This document shows positions 12,724 through 14,866 of a DNA stretch of 14,866 nucleotides, one piece after another. The notes beneath the pieces were generated by a model, which saw nothing but the letters and a program-made list of their open reading frames with translations, was not told the origin of the DNA and made no database searches. A program made the position numbers and the translations under genes. Position 1 is the first letter of the stretch; every line of letters starts with the position of its first letter. This stretch comes from DATKJY01 sp964540105 (lineage in GTDB: Bacteria > Zixibacteria > MSB-5A5 > GN15 > FEB-12). The stretch lies in assembly GCA_964540105.1 (NCBI GenBank), contig CAZILL010000004.1, positions 1 to 14,866 of the forward strand, read 5' to 3'.

Positions 12724-14802
12724 ATGTCCGTCGATGCCAAGCTGGATAAGATTAGAAATATCGGGATCATGGCCCATATCGATGCCGGCAAGACGACCAC
12801 GACCGAGCGGATTCTGTTCTACACGGGCAAGTCCCATCGCATGGGCGAGGTCCACGACGGGGCCGCCACGATGGACTGGATGGAGCAGGAGAAAGAGCGC
12901 GGGATCACAATCACGTCGGCCGCGACGACCTGCACCTGGGACGGACACGTCATTAATATCATCGACACACCAGGCCATGTCGACTTTACGGTGGAAGTCG
13001 AGCGCTCGCTACGCGTGCTCGACGGAGCCGTCGCGCTGTTCTGCGCGGTCGGCGGGGTGGAGCCGCAATCGGAAACGGTCTGGCGTCAGGCTGACAAATA
13101 CGGTGTTCCCCGCATTGCCTATATCAATAAGATGGATCGCGTTGGTGCAAACTTCGACGGCACTCTCGACGAAATGAATCAGCGTCTTTCGTCCAATTGT
13201 GTGCCGGTCGCGATTCCTGCCGGCGAGGGAGAGATGTTCAGCGGTGTGATCGACCTGATGAACATGAAGTTCCGCGTGTTCCACGAGGATTCCCACGGAA
13301 CGACCTTTGATGATCTCGACGTCCCCGACGACATGCTGGAACGAGCCAACAAATACCGGGAGAGGCTGCTGGAAGCGGTAGCCGAATTCGACGATCACCT
13401 TCTGGAGCAGTTCCTTCATGACCAGCCCCTAAAGCCGAGTGAGGTTATGGCCGCCGTCCGAAAGGCGACTATCGCTTCCAAGATGGTGCCCGTGATTTGC
13501 GGATCGTCCTTCAAGAACAAGGGGATTCAGAAACTGCTCGATTGTGTTGTCGACTTCCTCCCTTCTCCCCTCGACAAGCCGCCGGTGAAGGGGCATAGCG
13601 AAGATGACACTGAGAAGATTATCGAGCGCAAGATCAGTCCTGATGAACCAGCGGCCGCGCTTGCCTTTAAGATTATGACCGACCCGTATGTCGGTCGTCT
13701 GACATACCTGAGAATATACTCCGGCACCATTGAGGCCGGATCGTATCTTTATAATCCGAATAGCGGCGTGAAAGAACGCATAGCGCGGCTTCTGAGGATG
13801 CACTCCAACAAGCGCGAAGATATCACGACTGCCTACGCTGGCGACATTATTGCCGCGATCGGCTTGCGTAAGACGACCACCGGCGACACGCTGTGTGACG
13901 TCAAGAAGCCGATAGTGCTGGAGCGTATGTCATTCCCTGAGCCGGTTGTGATGGTATCGATCGAGCCGAAGACCAAGGTTGATCAGGACAAGTTGACCGA
14001 CGCTCTCATGAAGCTGTCAGAAGAGGATCCGACCTTCCGGGTTCGGCAGGATGAAGAAACCGCCCAGACCATTATCAGCGGCATGGGGGAGCTTCATCTG
14101 GAAATCCTGGTGGATCGCTTGATGCGCGAATTTGGGGTGAGCGCCTCTGTCGGGCGTCCGTCGGTGGCCTACAAGGAAACTATTACTCAGTCGGTAGAAT
14201 GTGAAGGCAAGTTCGTTCGCCAGTCCGGCGGCAAGGGACAGTTCGGTCACGTGCTCATGAGAATGAAGCCGACCAAGGATGGCACTGAATTCAGATTCGA
14301 GAATAAAGTTATCGGAGGAAGAATACCGCGCGAGTACATACCGGCAATCGAGAAGGGGGCCAAGGAGGCCATGCTGAATGGCATTCTGGCCGGCTATCCG
14401 ATGACTGGTGTCCACTGCGAGGTGTACGACGGGTCATATCATGAGGTCGATTCCAGTGAAATGGCCTTCAAGATCGCAGGATCGATGGCTTTCCAGAATG
14501 GGGCCAAGAAAGCCGGTGCAATCATCCTCGAGCCGATTATGGACGTCGAAGTTGTCGTGCCGGAAACATACATGGGTTCGGTTGTCGGGGACCTGAATTC
14601 CCGACGGGGCAAGATAAATGGTATGGTGCCTCGCAATAATGTGCAGGTCATAGCGGTTTCGGTTCCGTTGTCCGAAATGTTCGGCTACGCCAATACATTA
14701 AGAAACGTCTCACAGGGTCGGGCCGTGTTTACAATGCAGTTCGCGCGGTATGCACCGGTCCCCAGCGAAGTGTCCAAGAAGATGCTCGAGAGCGTCGCAT
14801 AA
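12724..14802 (+). CDS. fusA: Elongation factor G
   Basis: A 692-aa translational GTPase that drives tRNA-mRNA translocation and, with RRF, ribosome recycling. The G motifs are all present: P-loop AHIDAGKT (17-24), RGITITSAA (59-67), IDTPGH (80-85) with the catalytic H85, NKMD (135-138) and GSSFKNKG (260-267). Domains II-V follow, including GMGELHLEILVDRL in domain III and the C-terminal GYANTLRNVSQGRAVFTMQFARY. Length and str-operon position identify the canonical EF-G, rather than a TetM-like or mitochondrial-type paralogue. ATG 12724 is preceded by TAGGGA, 6 nt upstream. tuf begins 21 nt after the stop, so the two GTPases are co-transcribed. Confidence 0.98.
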   Translation: MSVDAKLDKIRNIGIMAHIDAGKTTTTERILFYTGKSHRMGEVHDGAATMDWMEQEKERGITITSAATTCTWDGHVINIIDTPGHVDFTVEVERSLRVLDGAVALFCAVGGVEPQSETVWRQADKYGVPRIAYINKMDRVGANFDGTLDEMNQRLSSNCVPVAIPAGEGEMFSGVIDLMNMKFRVFHEDSHGTTFDDLDVPDDMLERANKYRERLLEAVAEFDDHLLEQFLHDQPLKPSEVMAAVRKATIASKMVPVICGSSFKNKGIQKLLDCVVDFLPSPLDKPPVKGHSEDDTEKIIERKISPDEPAAALAFKIMTDPYVGRLTYLRIYSGTIEAGSYLYNPNSGVKERIARLLRMHSNKREDITTAYAGDIIAAIGLRKTTTGDTLCDVKKPIVLERMSFPEPVVMVSIEPKTKVDQDKLTDALMKLSEEDPTFRVRQDEETAQTIISGMGELHLEILVDRLMREFGVSASVGRPSVAYKETITQSVECEGKFVRQSGGKGQFGHVLMRMKPTKDGTEFRFENKVIGGRIPREYIPAIEKGAKEAMLNGILAGYPMTGVHCEVYDGSYHEVDSSEMAFKIAGSMAFQNGAKKAGAIILEPIMDVEVVVPETYMGSVVGDLNSRRGKINGMVPRNNVQVIAVSVPLSEMFGYANTLRNVSQGRAVFTMQFARYAPVPSEVSKKMLESVA

Positions 14803-14823
14803 TAGAGTTCGAAGGAGTAGGGT

Positions 14824-14866
14824 ATGTCGAAAGAGAAGTTTATACGGAAGAAGCTGCACGTGAATG
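14824..14866 (+). CDS. tuf: Elongation factor Tu, N-terminal start (partial, cut by window end)
   Basis: Fourteen codons are visible, MSKEKFIRKKLHVN. They match the EF-Tu N-terminus (typically xKEKFxRxKPHVNVGTIGH), with Leu for the usual Pro before HVN. ATG 14824 has AAGGAG at 14812-14817, 6 nt upstream. It follows fusA by 21 nt, the standard str-operon arrangement. It is the second tuf in the window; the other ends at 49. The P-loop lies beyond the window, so identity rests on this short match plus context. Confidence 0.93.
   Translation, partial: MSKEKFIRKKLHVN

Noticed and set aside
1..14866. Search for mobile elements, CRISPR repeats, toxin-antitoxin pairs or inserted accessory genes
   Set aside because: The window is packed with collinear housekeeping genes; no transposase, spaced repeat array, inverted-repeat ends or unexplained ORF was seen.

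Overview
This window is a near-complete bacterial rpo/str transcription-translation cluster, entirely on the + strand. The order is (tuf end)-rpmG-tRNA-Trp(CCA)-secE-nusG-rplK-rplA-rplJ-rplL-rpoB-rpoC-rpsL-rpsG-fusA-(tuf start). The proteins are full length and carry their family signatures. There is no sign of a mobile element, CRISPR array, frameshift or broken gene. I find no undescribed defence, biosynthetic or mobile system here; the points of interest are regulatory.

Organism: clearly a bacterium. RpoB (1258 aa) has an insert of roughly 120 residues before its GDKMAGRHGNKG motif, and RpoC (1367 aa) has a long insert after the trigger-loop helix, as in Proteobacteria, FCB-group and related Gram-negative lineages. 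S12 is the short 124-aa form. The layout with tuf at both ends and tRNA-Trp between rpmG and secE resembles deltaproteobacterial and FCB-like genomes. By eye I lean to an FCB-type or delta-like lineage, but phylum-level placement is a guess. Base composition looks moderately GC-rich and even throughout.

Layout: (1) 1-1097 holds the end of one tuf copy, the zinc-ribbon L33 gene, tRNA-Trp, and secE directly abutting nusG. (2) 1131-3376 holds the ribosomal stalk genes L11, L1, L10 and L12. (3) 3377-3641 is the largest gap (265 nt), with three hairpins between rplL and rpoB. (4) 3642-11585 holds rpoB and rpoC, separated by 63 nt with a hairpin. (5) 11586-14866 is the str operon (S12, S7, EF-G, EF-Tu). 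A good sigma70-type promoter overlaps the rpoC stop codon, and an unusually long 205-nt gap precedes fusA. No gene-free stretch exceeds 300 nt.

The genes supply linked parts of gene expression: core RNA polymerase (RpoB/RpoC), its elongation factor (NusG), the ribosomal stalk and GTPase-associated region (L11, L1, L10, L12) with the factors that use it (EF-G, EF-Tu), two 30S proteins (S12, S7), L33, a tRNA, and the SecE translocon subunit. Spacing shows that the textbook E. coli autoregulatory leaders (L10 site before rplJ, S7 site between rpsL and rpsG) cannot sit in their usual gaps (15 and 14 nt). Structured gaps instead occur at rplK-rplA, rplJ-rplL, rplL-rpoB, rpoB-rpoC and rpsG-fusA. 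Seven of the 13 visible starts are GTG or TTG.
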